Shown piece by piece: positions 1-6,861 of a DNA stretch of 13,457 bases. The translations under genes and the position numbers were made by a program. The first letter of the stretch is position 1. Every line of letters starts with the position of its first letter. The notes under the pieces are model-generated. The model saw nothing but the letters and a program-made list of their open reading frames with translations, had not been told where the DNA came from and did not search any database. This DNA comes from Flavobacteriales bacterium UBA3364 (GTDB taxonomy: Bacteria > Bacteroidota > Bacteroidia > Flavobacteriales_F > PHOS-HE28): assembly GCA_002360495.1 (NCBI GenBank), contig DEQO01000002.1, positions 1-13,457 of the forward strand, written 5' to 3'.

Positions 1-251
1 TACGCCTTGTTCGAATTGAACACCAGCGGATCCAGCCACGGTTCCTGCACGGAGGCCCCTGCCGTCGGCTGGAACGGATCGAAGAACGGAACGGCCGCTT
101 TCACCTGAGCGCAGCACGCTTGGTGATCGTCCGAGCTGAAGCCGACATACACACTCGCGACCGCGACGAGTGTCGCACCACCGATGATCGCTGTTGCATG
201 CATGACCTTGGGGTTCAGGATCCGACCAAAGGTGTTACGCGAAGCTGCCAT
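1..251 (-). CDS. N-terminal part of an unrecognised membrane-anchored protein (runs off the left edge)
   Basis: An open frame reads leftward from ATG at 249-251 to the window edge, giving 83 complete codons and no stop. Residues about 14-37 form a hydrophobic stretch (VMHATAIIGGATLVAVASVY), so the product is probably anchored by one N-terminal membrane segment or an uncleaved signal. A CC pair and a Pro/Phe-rich segment (FFDPFQP) follow it. I do not recognise the family. The start was chosen because the membrane segment follows it closely. Only a weak GGACCAGG lies upstream, as is common in Bacteroidota. The possible small ORF at 235-387 overlaps its first 17 bases, so the two could be translationally coupled. 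Confidence 0.6.
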   Translation of the reverse strand, partial: MAASRNTFGRILNPKVMHATAIIGGATLVAVASVYVGFSSDDHQACCAQVKAAVPFFDPFQPTAGASVQEPWLDPLVFNSNKA

Positions 252-387
252 CCTGGTCCAACACCGCGTTAATTTCTGCAAACTCTGCCCAATTCAGGAA
301 TGCGTAGTTGGTCAGTGGTCGTTCTTGGTTCTTCTTAGAGCTTCTGATCTTCAAGGGCCCTCCGATGGATGGACAAGCCGCAAGCAT
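235..387 (-). CDS. possible 50-residue ORF overlapping the start of the left-edge gene
   Basis: ATG at 385-387 opens a 50-codon frame that stops with TAA at 235-237. The C-terminal half (YAFLNWAEFAEINAVLDQDG) has a protein-like, acidic and amphipathic composition. The first 20 or so residues, with a KIRSSKKN segment, look less convincing. The stop falls 17 bases inside the downstream gene, an overlap compatible with translational coupling. The function is unknown. It could equally be a chance frame in the leader of the left-edge gene. No clear promoter or ribosome binding site supports it. Confidence 0.25.
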   Translation of the reverse strand: MLAACPSIGGPLKIRSSKKNQERPLTNYAFLNWAEFAEINAVLDQDGSFA

Positions 388-441
388 GCCCGACAGAGAT
401 AGGGTCGTCGACTCAAAAGCAGCGGAAGGAGGTTCCCGTGC

Positions 442-1377
442 TCACTCCTTGACCACATGATGGCGGGACTCGATCCCATCCAGAACGATGCTCACTATGT
501 AAATGCCCGGCTGGACAGCGGCCAGGGCGATGGTCGTCCGCTGGTGCCCGCGCATCAGGCCCTGCTCGTGTATCAACACTCCCGTTGCCGAATGGATGCG
601 CACCGTTCCGGAGGAATACGCGCTCAGGACCTCGATCATTAGGTCGTCGTTGACCGGGTTCGGCGCAAGGATCCTATCGGTCGGCATCTTGGCGTCCGCG
701 ATGCTGGTGGTATGGAAACCGGGTAGAATGCTCACCAGATCGATGCCCATCGTCAGCGCTCCGCCTTCGTTCGTCGGGACAGTAGAGGTTGCCAGTTCCG
801 GATCATCGTCGTAGGGCAGGAACTTGATGGTGTGGCTCGTGGACGAAGCCACGAACGTGATCATGCGCTGCTCCCATTCAAAGGGAGCTTCGTTGTAAGG
901 GACATGGCTCGTGGTGGGTGCCGTGATACCGGCCAGACCATTTCCGATGTACACCGCCCAGCAGCCGGTCGTGTCGAACGTGCCATAGGTTCGCGCGACA
1001 GCTTGGTGCAACACGATGGTGTATGTATTGCCGGGCACGAAACCAGAGACCTGCTGCATGATACCCTCCTGGAAGATCACCATATCCGCAGAACGACCAC
1101 CGGTCACGAACGAGGAACCGGAATACGGATTCCCATATAGTCCAGTGAATACGGAAGGTCCGTTCATGTCGGTCAGGTCCGGTGTATCCCCCAAGGAGTT
1201 GTTCGTGGCCACGCAAACCGGATCATTGTCCGGCACCGCCTGCCAGTTGGGCGGCAGCATGGTCAACTGCGTTGCCGGTGGGCCTTCGAGGTCACCGTTG
1301 ATGAAGTCCTGCCCGCGCAGATCGAGCGCGAGGGTCACGGTGAGCACCGCGAGGATCGATGGTTTTGGAATGCGCAT
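442..1377 (-). CDS. secreted protein with a T9SS type A C-terminal sorting domain
   Basis: The product has 311 residues. It starts with a signal peptide of about 23 residues (basic MRIPKPS, hydrophobic core, end at LRGQ) and ends with a T9SS type A sorting domain from about residue 237. That domain shows the APNPVNDDL motif (the usual YPNP element), the TGVLI turn and the closing GIYIVSI strand. It should therefore be exported by Sec and then moved across the outer membrane by the type IX system, with the tail cleaved at the surface. The region between, residues 24-230, is rich in Asn, Gly, Thr and aromatic residues and looks like a beta-sandwich; I cannot name the family or a ligand. The open frame extends 31 codons upstream, but the signal peptide fixes the start at 1377. 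It is transcribed divergently from the hydrolase at 1581. Confidence 0.85.
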   Translation of the reverse strand: MRIPKPSILAVLTVTLALDLRGQDFINGDLEGPPATQLTMLPPNWQAVPDNDPVCVATNNSLGDTPDLTDMNGPSVFTGLYGNPYSGSSFVTGGRSADMVIFQEGIMQQVSGFVPGNTYTIVLHQAVARTYGTFDTTGCWAVYIGNGLAGITAPTTSHVPYNEAPFEWEQRMITFVASSTSHTIKFLPYDDDPELATSTVPTNEGGALTMGIDLVSILPGFHTTSIADAKMPTDRILAPNPVNDDLMIEVLSAYSSGTVRIHSATGVLIHEQGLMRGHQRTTIALAAVQPGIYIVSIVLDGIESRHHVVKE

Positions 1378-1412
1378 GGTTCTTGTCGTGAACAACCCCT
1401 CGATCTTAGCGC

Positions 1413-1420
1413 TAAATCTA
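1413..1420 (-). promoter_or_regulatory. possible -7 box (TAGATTTA) for the T9SS protein gene
   Basis: On the minus strand TAGATTTA differs from the Bacteroidota -7 consensus TAnnTTTG only at the last base, and lies 35 bases upstream of the ATG. No TTG was seen at the usual -33 distance, so support is weak. Confidence 0.25.
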
Positions 1421-1533
1421 ACGATCGCAAGCTGACCAGCCCGATGTGCACGTTGCCGGGAAGGGATCAAAGGGTTGCGCCAGGATGCCCGTGGACGTGC
1501 GTGGGATGGCGATCAGCGTCCGGGTACGGGGAC

Positions 1534-1564
1534 TTGAATGGCATCCAGTGGTGGCCTAAATTGC
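1534..1564 (+). promoter_or_regulatory. possible Bacteroidota-type promoter for the secreted hydrolase
   Basis: TTG at 1534-1536 is followed after 20 bases by TAAATTGC at 1557-1564. This matches the -33 TTG and approximates the -7 TAnnTTTG consensus at a suitable spacing. The box ends 16 bases before the ATG at 1581, giving a short leader. Confidence 0.35.
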
Positions 1565-1580
1565 TCCACTCGACCAAGAC

Positions 1581-3248
1581 ATGGAACGCACAAATACCCT
1601 TGGGGCCTTCGCTTTCGCGATCGGTTGTTCGATCATTTCAGCCAAGAGCACGGCCCAACACACGTATGGCAGCTTCTACACCAACGATGCGCTCGTCAAT
1701 TACGTTCTATCGGAGAACAGAACGGAAGACGCCGCTATCGTCATGGTACCCGGCTTGAACCTATCGACCTATCTATTCGTCACGACCCCGGATGGTAGAA
1801 CGGGTTGGGCCGACCTCTTCGCAGACCATGGTTACGACGTTTATATGGTGAACGACCCACGGCATGATTTTGCGACCGGTGGCTTCGTTGCTCCCTATCC
1901 AGTTCCTGCAGGTGGACCACCAGCAACTCCCGGCGCACAACAAGGATGGCAGAACGACATTTGGAGACGTTGGGGATTCGGCAACTCTCAAGGCAACCCC
2001 TATTCCAATGCACAATTCCCTACGGGTTCGTTCAGTGTATTCGCACAGAACTATCCGTACATCGGCTCCTCCAGTGCAAGTTTCCCGGGCGCCATACAGG
2101 CCGTTATTGATTCCACGGGGGGAGATGTCTGGCTGCTGGCGCACAGTGCCGGAGCGGGCCAGGCGATAACGGCTGCCCGAGCGATGAACGATGAGGTACT
2201 CGGCATGATCCTCATCGAACCGGCTGGCGTTCCGGATGCTGATGATTTCCCCGACCTCAACGGGTTGCACATGTTCGGTGTCTATGGCGACTACATCGTC
2301 TCCCGGAACCAAACCAACCGGAAGCTGGCTACGGAAGCCGCTGCCGTCCTATTCCAGAACGCTGGCGGCATCGGAGATGTGGTTTCACTACCTGAGGACT
2401 CGTTGGTGTTCGGCAACAGCCACATCATGATGCAGGACCTTAACAGCGCATACGTGTTCGATATCATTGAGCTGTGGCTGCAACAATTCAGCAGCACCCC
2501 CCTTGGTAATGCCCGGGTGGCCGCAAAAGTGTTCCTGGATGGCCCGTATGACCAGCAAGCCGGGTTGATGGCCGGTTCGCTGAACCAGCAGGGGCTGATC
2601 CCCGCATCGGAGCCGTTCACCGCGCTCAACTACCCCCATGTCGCGGGGGGCGGTGGCGAGACGGTCGGTGCCGATGTGCTTGCCGTGCAAGGGGCCGATG
2701 CCATCGTGGATTGGGTCTTGTTGGAGCTGCGGGATGCCACCGACCCAGGTCAGATCCTGGCCACACGCTGCGCCTTGGTGCAACGCGATGGGGATGTGGT
2801 CGATACGGACGGGACCTCACCCGTATCGTTCCCACTTTCCGAAGGCGAATACCATCTCGCGATCAAGCACCGCAATCACCTCGGGGCGATGACCGGCACA
2901 TCCGTTACGTTGAGCTCCACGCCCGACGTGATCGATCTCACCGACCCCATGCTCGCTGTACATGGCATGGATGCCCGCAAAGACCGAAACGGTGTCATGG
3001 CGCTCTGGAGCGGTGATGTGAACTTCGATGGGGTGCTGAAATACACGGGGAATGGCAACGACAGGGATGTCATCCTGCAAACGATCGGCGGCACGGTACC
3101 AACGGCAACGCTCAATGGTTACCTGCAAGGCGATGCGAACATGGATGGAGTGGTCAAGTACACCGGGACCAACAACGACCGGGATGTGATACTCCGGCAA
3201 ATTGGAGGGATAGTTCCCACCAACACCAGATCCGAGCAAATTCCGTAG
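1581..3248 (+). CDS. secreted alpha/beta hydrolase with a C-terminal repeat module
   Basis: The product has 555 residues. A signal peptide covers about residues 1-26 (hydrophobic LGAFAFAIGCSII, end at STAQ). The alpha/beta hydrolase fold spans about 48-305. VPGLN at 56-60 fits the oxyanion region, AHSAG at 187-191 is the nucleophile elbow with Ser189, Asp237 in VYGDY or Glu213 in LIEPAG could be the acid, and His281 in NSHIMM is the likely catalytic His. This suggests an exported esterase or lipase; the substrate is unknown. Residues about 311-555 form a second module that ends in a duplicated loop, GDVNFDGVLKYTGNGNDRD and GDANMDGVVKYTGTNNDRD, each followed by an IGG.VPT segment. The loops resemble Ca-binding dockerin or EF-hand loops. 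From memory, this tail recurs on unrelated secreted proteins in Flavobacteriales. There is no recognisable T9SS type A tail. The start was chosen by the signal peptide. Confidence 0.8.
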   Translation: MERTNTLGAFAFAIGCSIISAKSTAQHTYGSFYTNDALVNYVLSENRTEDAAIVMVPGLNLSTYLFVTTPDGRTGWADLFADHGYDVYMVNDPRHDFATGGFVAPYPVPAGGPPATPGAQQGWQNDIWRRWGFGNSQGNPYSNAQFPTGSFSVFAQNYPYIGSSSASFPGAIQAVIDSTGGDVWLLAHSAGAGQAITAARAMNDEVLGMILIEPAGVPDADDFPDLNGLHMFGVYGDYIVSRNQTNRKLATEAAAVLFQNAGGIGDVVSLPEDSLVFGNSHIMMQDLNSAYVFDIIELWLQQFSSTPLGNARVAAKVFLDGPYDQQAGLMAGSLNQQGLIPASEPFTALNYPHVAGGGGETVGADVLAVQGADAIVDWVLLELRDATDPGQILATRCALVQRDGDVVDTDGTSPVSFPLSEGEYHLAIKHRNHLGAMTGTSVTLSSTPDVIDLTDPMLAVHGMDARKDRNGVMALWSGDVNFDGVLKYTGNGNDRDVILQTIGGTVPTATLNGYLQGDANMDGVVKYTGTNNDRDVILRQIGGIVPTNTRSEQIP

Positions 3249-3597
3249 GTACCCAACGCCCCGATGAGGGCTGTGCTTATTCCGCTGTAGTCGACAACGG
3301 ATAGCCTCGGCCATCCTAGGCAGGATCATGAGGCAGCTTGCAGCAGGATCCTCATCGCTTGATCAGCTTCCTGGTCTGGTTGATGCCCCGCGATTAGCCG
3401 TACGGACGTGCGGTCGTGTTCCGCGATATAGCCGGGAACACGTGGGACCTGCTGGGGGCGGTGGCGAAGGTGGCTGGGCAATGAGCTGTAGGCCAACCCG
3501 ATGATCGGCGAACCGCGTATCGCGCTCTAGGCGGACACCCGCATGTGATCCGGGGACCACGCGCTCAGCAAGGACGCAAACAACCGTACTTCGCAAC
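3249..3597. other. 349-bp intergenic region with inverted repeats but no gene seen
   Basis: No convincing coding frame was found on either strand; the longer minus frame here is antisense to the next gene. Two structures stand out. ATGAGG and CCTCAT arms near 3329-3356 form a possible hairpin about 80 bases after the hydrolase stop. The second is the 8-bp perfect hairpin at 3415-3442, listed separately. Confidence 0.5.
3415..3442. repeat. 8-bp perfect inverted repeat, possible operator or hairpin
   Basis: CGTGTTCC at 3415-3422 and GGAACACG at 3435-3442 are exact reverse complements separated by 12 bases. There is no T-run, so it is not a typical intrinsic terminator. It could be an operator or a transcript-end hairpin between the hydrolase and the YdeI-like gene. 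Confidence 0.4.
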
Positions 3598-4191
3598 ATG
3601 GCCAAGCGGACCGTCACTGTCGAGGAGAGCGATGTGCACCTCTTCACCAACGCCGGCGAATGGCACCTGTGGCTGAAAAGGAACCACGCGAAGAGCAGTG
3701 GTGTGTGGCTGCGCATCGGCAAGAAGAACAGCGGACTGGTCACGACCACGTACGACGAAGCGGTGGAGACCGCGCTCTGCCACGGCTGGATCGATGCGAT
3801 CCGCAAGGCGTACGATGGGGTGTCCTTCGTGCAGCGCTTCACACCGCGCAATCCGCGCAGTATCTGGAGCCAGATCAACCGCGAACGCGTGCTCGCCTTG
3901 ATCGAGGCCGGAGCCATGATGCCTGCCGGGCTCGCAGCCGTGGAGGTCGCGAAGGCCAACGGCGAATGGGACCGCGCGTACAGCCCGGGCTCCACCATCA
4001 CCGAACCGAAGGACCTGCTCGCCGCGCTGCGGAAGAGCCCTCGCGCGAAAGCCTTCTACAAGACGCTCAACGCCCAGAACCGCTTCGCCATCCTGCACCG
4101 CTTGGAGAAGAGCGTGAAGCCCGAGACGCGCTCGAAGCACCTGACGCAGTTCATCGCGATGCTCGAGCGGGGGGAACGCCTCCATCCTTGA
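3598..4191 (+). CDS. YdeI/OmpD-associated family protein
   Basis: The product is a 197-residue soluble protein without a signal peptide. I recognise the family by the early segment EWHLWLKRNHAKSSGVWLRI at about residues 21-40, the following YDEAVETALCHGWIDAIRKA stretch (about 58-77), FTPRNPRSIWSQINRERV (about 86-103), and a helical C-terminal part with ALRKSPRAKAFYKTL followed by ILHRLEKSVKPETRSKHL. Family members are annotated as YdeI/OmpD-associated or bacteriocin-protection-like proteins; the biochemical activity is not established. The length is typical. It appears monocistronic: it is preceded by a 349-bp gap and followed by a 423-bp gap that carries a mobile-type repeat. Confidence 0.85.
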   Translation: MAKRTVTVEESDVHLFTNAGEWHLWLKRNHAKSSGVWLRIGKKNSGLVTTTYDEAVETALCHGWIDAIRKAYDGVSFVQRFTPRNPRSIWSQINRERVLALIEAGAMMPAGLAAVEVAKANGEWDRAYSPGSTITEPKDLLAALRKSPRAKAFYKTLNAQNRFAILHRLEKSVKPETRSKHLTQFIAMLERGERLHP

Positions 4192-4242
4192 TCGCTGTTG
4201 CGCTCACGCACGAGCCACCGGGAAACTACCGGTCCTTCATAT

Positions 4243-4411
4243 CCCAATTGTCGCAAGTGTTCCCGCCCAACACGTGATCCCACCGAACAGGTGGGCTCAC
4301 TTGTGACCACTCCAACACCGGCAAACGGATCCGCGCAATGGTCGAGGGTGTGTGGAACGACCACAAGTGGCCCGACCGCGTGCTCCGCCGCATTCGGAGA
4401 ACTTGCGACAA
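4243..4411. repeat. palindromic MITE-like repeat, copy 1
   Basis: The terminal arms are TTGTCGCAAGTGTTCC at 4248-4263 and GGAGAACTTGCGACAA at 4396-4411, which pair at 14 of 16 positions. A second, inner pair of arms lies at about 4293-4307 and 4361-4373. The first 41 bases (4243-4283) match copy 2 (6367-6407) at 40 positions, and CACAAGTGGCCCGACCGC at 4362-4379 is identical to 6463-6480. The core between the inner arms is not conserved. A motif close to CACTTGYGAC occurs four times in alternating orientation: 4250-4259 (minus), 4298-4307 (plus), 4360-4369 (minus, imperfect) and 4400-4409 (plus, one mismatch). No open frame could encode a transposase, so any movement would depend on proteins encoded elsewhere. 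Confidence 0.75.
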
Positions 4412-4602
4412 TGAGTGAGGTTCTCGGGGTTCCGAGCAGATCGACTTGCTGAACATCAAAGACCCAGCTACCGCAGGCAGGTCTGCAATGGCGGTACCGG
4501 GATGCTTCGTAAGGGATCCTCGATCACCGTACCAACAAAGGAGTCCTTTCGGCCTGTCCCATCCATGACCGCTACAACCTCGCAGCGGCATGCGGCAGCG
4601 GC

Positions 4603-4610
4603 TAACTTCA
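4603..4610 (+). promoter_or_regulatory. possible -7 box (TAACTTCA) next to the start at 4615
   Basis: TAACTTCA resembles TAnnTTTG and ends only 4 bases before the ATG, which would give a nearly leaderless transcript. No TTG was seen at the -33 distance. A similar box, TACCTTCA, precedes the gene at 6862. Confidence 0.25.
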
Positions 4611-4614
4611 CATC

Positions 4615-6318
4615 ATGCGCCCGTATGTGCTCGCCCTCTGCCTGCTCGCCATGCTTCCATTGGCGGCACAGCAGACCATCGAGGCGCGCATCATCGATGC
4701 AGCCAGTTCTGAACCGCTGCCCTATGCCGCCATCACGCTCCATGGCCATACAAGGGGCACCATCTCCAATGCAGATGGCCGCTTCAGGGTGCCGCTGGGA
4801 ATGCCTTCGGATAGCTTGCGCATCGCTTACATCGGATACAGCACAAAGCTCATCCCACTGACCGCCGACTTGAACGCCACCGACATTCGCCTGCAGCCCA
4901 CGACGTACGTTCTGGGTGAGGCGGTGGTGCGTCCCGGGGAGGACCTTTACGAACGGTTCGTCGCTGCTTCCAATTGGCTGCGTCGTGCTCCGGAGGTTTC
5001 TGCGAAGCTTTACTTCAGCCTTGATACATACAGCGAAGAAGTTCCCGTAGAAGCCATGGAAGGCTACTTCAACGCGGTACTGAAGTCGGCAACGCTGCGC
5101 CAGATGAACTTCAAACAAGGCGTTATCGGCATTGTTCCCAAGGACGGACGTCACTATATCAACTACAATACGGGATCGGCCCTCGTTTGCTTGGACATCC
5201 ACGGCGACCAACCCTACTTCCCCAATTCACCCTTCTCCCACACCGCAGCACGTGAGCTGAAGAAGCACTATTCGGTGGAACGCATTTCCATTGGATCCGG
5301 ACCCGACGGCGTGGAACAACTGGCGGCCTTACCCCGCGATAGTGTCGCAGGGGCCTTCTCAGCAACACTTTGGCTGGTGCCGGGATGCGACATTGTCAGG
5401 GCCATGGAGCTTAGGTGCATCGATTGTCCCAAGCATCCCCTCATTCCGCTGTTCGATCATGGCCGCATTGACACCGTGGACCTGCGTTACAAGCAGACCT
5501 GGAGCACCACCGGTCCGGCCATGCCGGAAGTGATCCAGGTGGACTATGGTGTGGCCTACACCGGTCCTGACTTCCATGAGCGGTACACGACCAGCGCGGT
5601 GCTCCATGCGTTCGATCGCGGCCAGCCGTTCCTCCCCACCTTGTTCCCGTGGAAGAATGGTGTCAACGAATACCCCATGATCGCATGGATGCCCCGGGAT
5701 ACGGCCTTCTGGGACCGCATGTTGCCACCCGTACCAACGGAACGCCAGCAACGGGACCGTGCGTTCGTTCTGCGGAACGATGTCACCAGGAATGCGTGGT
5801 TCGACAGCCTTCGGCTTGACCACCGCCACTTACGACCACACTACCTGGCCTGGTCCAAGGACCGCTTGATCGATAGCACCCACCTCTCCGGTGTTCCGAT
5901 CGATCGACCGAACGATGGCAAGCAGCCGCCCAGTGTGCAAATACGCACACACCTCTACCTGGACCTGGACACCACCGGTGGGGTGCTGCATCATCGTACG
6001 CTCGCTGTGTTGGATGCGCGCTCATCGTGGTATCTCTATCCGTGGGAACCATGGGCGTCCGCCTATTGCACGCTCTTGCTCGACCTCTGCGAGATCGAAC
6101 GCCGTGCCTTGGAGCAGCGGCTGAACGAACCGGGCATGACGCACGCCCGCGCCCAGCAGCTACACAAGGAACACACCCAACGCATGAAGGATGAGCAGAA
6201 GAAACTCCTGATGTCCGTGGAGAGTTACGTCATCCAACTCAGGAGCTGGAACGCGCGGGTGCGGGAATTGCTCGGTGTCGACCGGTACCGTGACGCGAAC
6301 GTTGGAGCACCTCCCTAG
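4615..6318 (+). CDS. secreted protein with a CarboxypepD_reg-like domain
   Basis: The product has 567 residues. A signal peptide covers about residues 1-19 (MRPYVLALCLLAMLPLAAQ). Residues about 21-95 form a carboxypeptidase-regulatory-like beta-sandwich: a variable start, the P..YAAITLHG core, GTISNADGRFRV, then LRIAYIGYST. This domain is typical of secreted and TonB-linked proteins of Bacteroidota. The next stretch (VLGEAVVRPGEDLYERFVAA) resembles the linker in DUF5686-type outer-envelope proteins. The remaining 440 residues are rich in aromatic and charged residues and end in a Lys/Glu-rich, coiled-coil-like helix (about 505-545). I cannot assign an activity. It is expected in the periplasm or at the outer membrane. 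Palindromic repeat copies lie on both sides of the gene in the same orientation. Confidence 0.75.
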   Translation: MRPYVLALCLLAMLPLAAQQTIEARIIDAASSEPLPYAAITLHGHTRGTISNADGRFRVPLGMPSDSLRIAYIGYSTKLIPLTADLNATDIRLQPTTYVLGEAVVRPGEDLYERFVAASNWLRRAPEVSAKLYFSLDTYSEEVPVEAMEGYFNAVLKSATLRQMNFKQGVIGIVPKDGRHYINYNTGSALVCLDIHGDQPYFPNSPFSHTAARELKKHYSVERISIGSGPDGVEQLAALPRDSVAGAFSATLWLVPGCDIVRAMELRCIDCPKHPLIPLFDHGRIDTVDLRYKQTWSTTGPAMPEVIQVDYGVAYTGPDFHERYTTSAVLHAFDRGQPFLPTLFPWKNGVNEYPMIAWMPRDTAFWDRMLPPVPTERQQRDRAFVLRNDVTRNAWFDSLRLDHRHLRPHYLAWSKDRLIDSTHLSGVPIDRPNDGKQPPSVQIRTHLYLDLDTTGGVLHHRTLAVLDARSSWYLYPWEPWASAYCTLLLDLCEIERRALEQRLNEPGMTHARAQQLHKEHTQRMKDEQKKLLMSVESYVIQLRSWNARVRELLGVDRYRDANVGAPP

Positions 6319-6343
6319 AACTGCACCCGGGGTATTGCTCAGG

Positions 6344-6361
6344 TCCCATTCTGCGATGGGA
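6344..6361. repeat. small hairpin downstream of the 567-residue protein gene
   Basis: TCCCAT at 6344-6349 and ATGGGA at 6356-6361 pair perfectly around a 6-base loop, 26 bases after the stop codon. There is no T-run after it on the plus strand, so terminator function is uncertain. Confidence 0.3.
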
Positions 6362-6366
6362 AAGAC

Positions 6367-6514
6367 CCCAATTGTCGCAAGTGTTCCCGCCCAACACATG
6401 ATCCCACAACTCAGGCTGGGCCACTTATGACCACGAGCCGCTTTCGACGTTCATTGTAAAGTCACAAGTGGCCCGACCGCTTGCTCCGCTGCGCGATCGG
6501 AACACTTGCGACAA
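6367..6514. repeat. palindromic MITE-like repeat, copy 2
   Basis: The terminal arms are TTGTCGCAAGTGTTCC at 6372-6387 and GGAACACTTGCGACAA at 6499-6514, a perfect 16-bp inverted repeat. The inner arms GGGCCACTTATGAC (6418-6431) and GTCACAAGTGGCCC (6461-6474) pair at 13 of 14 positions. The four CACTTGYGAC-like sites are at 6374-6383 (minus), 6422-6431 (plus), 6461-6470 (minus) and 6503-6512 (plus). The copy is about 20 bases shorter than copy 1 because the core between the inner arms differs in sequence and length. No matching target-site duplication was found at either copy. Confidence 0.8.
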
Positions 6515-6531
6515 GGAGAGTTGTCCCGCGA

Positions 6532-6559
6532 TTTGACCTGCGAGGGTCGGATAGCTTTG
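6532..6559 (+). promoter_or_regulatory. probable promoter with a perfect TAnnTTTG -7 box
   Basis: TAGCTTTG at 6552-6559 matches the Bacteroidota -7 consensus exactly. TTTG at 6532-6535 lies 16 bases upstream, slightly short for a -33 box. The -7 box ends 5 bases before ATG 6565, so the transcript would be nearly leaderless. Confidence 0.45.
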
Positions 6560-6564
6560 TACAC

Positions 6565-6666
6565 ATGAGCGACTTCGATGATCCCGTCATACGGCAAATG
6601 GAACAAGCTGTCAAGGCACACAAGGAGAAGATTGACCCCCTGTTGTCGCTCGGCTGCGCCGAGTGA
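6565..6666 (+). CDS. possible 33-residue microprotein
   Basis: ATG 6565 opens a 33-codon frame that ends in TGA at 6664-6666. The product starts MSDFDDPVIRQMEQAV and continues with a Lys-rich amphipathic helix and a short tail with one Cys. It has no signal peptide or membrane segment. Support comes from the perfect -7 box 5 bases upstream and from a plausible, charged composition. The frame extends upstream to 6481, but that part lies in the palindromic repeat and is unlikely to be coding. The last three codons (GCC GAG TGA) form the left outer arm of a nested inverted repeat, so translation termination and RNA structure overlap. The function is unknown. It could be a real small protein, a regulatory leader peptide or the remnant of a longer gene. 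Confidence 0.35.
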   Translation: MSDFDDPVIRQMEQAVKAHKEKIDPLLSLGCAE

Positions 6667-6757
6667 CATGAACGTTAGGGCCTCTGGCCCGTCACGACAA
6701 ACGGGAAGCGAGATGACCGAGGCGGGCCAGAGGCCCTAGCGCGGGTTCTCACTCGGC
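6658..6757. repeat. nested inverted repeat of 100 nt, strong hairpin
   Basis: The outer arms GCCGAGTGA (6658-6666) and TCACTCGGC (6749-6757) are exact complements, as are the inner arms TAGGGCCTCTGGCCCG (6676-6691) and CGGGCCAGAGGCCCTA (6723-6738). The gaps between outer and inner arms are 9 and 10 bases, and the terminal loop is 31 bases. Each inner arm is itself palindromic (GGGCC, 3 bases, GGCCC), so a cruciform or a REP-like pair is also possible. There is no T-run. It could end transcription from 6565, protect a 3' end, or be an interspersed repeat. Confidence 0.7.
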
Positions 6758-6844
6758 ACGCACGGGCTTGGGCACACGCCAGCCGAGCAAGAACAGGTTA
6801 TCGTGTGCTGATCGAGAGTCCTCACCGTTCTATCAACGGGTGAA

Positions 6845-6852
6845 TACCTTCA
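6845..6852 (+). promoter_or_regulatory. possible -7 box (TACCTTCA) before the gene at 6862
   Basis: TACCTTCA resembles TAnnTTTG and ends 9 bases before the ATG. No TTG was found at the -33 distance. Confidence 0.25.
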
Positions 6853-6861
6853 CTCGCTCCG

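Larger units (their letters stand above)
4192..4614. other. 423-bp intergenic region carrying repeat copy 1 and small palindromes
   Basis: No gene is supported here; the long minus-strand frames are antisense to flanking genes or cross the repeat. The region holds a small hairpin (ACCGG at 4217-4221 with CCGGT at 4229-4233) just after the YdeI-like stop, the palindromic repeat at 4243-4411, the 13-bp odd palindrome AAAGGAGTCCTTT at 4537-4549 (operator-like), and a possible -7 box at 4603-4610. Confidence 0.5.

Noticed and set aside
1378..1470. N-terminal extension of the T9SS protein by 31 codons
   Set aside because: The extension is basic and lacks a signal, whereas a clear signal peptide starts at 1377.
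3363..4185. Long minus frames opposite the YdeI-like gene
   Set aside because: They are GC-driven shadows; the plus frame has clear family motifs.
4468..5211. 247-codon minus frame
   Set aside because: It is antisense to the 567-residue protein gene, which has a signal peptide and a recognised domain; the minus product has neither.
4226..6424. Frames across both palindromic repeats sharing WDHVLGGNTCDNW
   Set aside because: The shared peptide is only the translation of the repeat arm on the minus strand; the flanking residues are unrelated and no start or domain supports a gene.
6371..6514. Palindromic repeat as an integron attC site
   Set aside because: GCCCAAC fits one attC half-site, but no matching GTTRRRY occurs at the other end, and no integrase gene is near.
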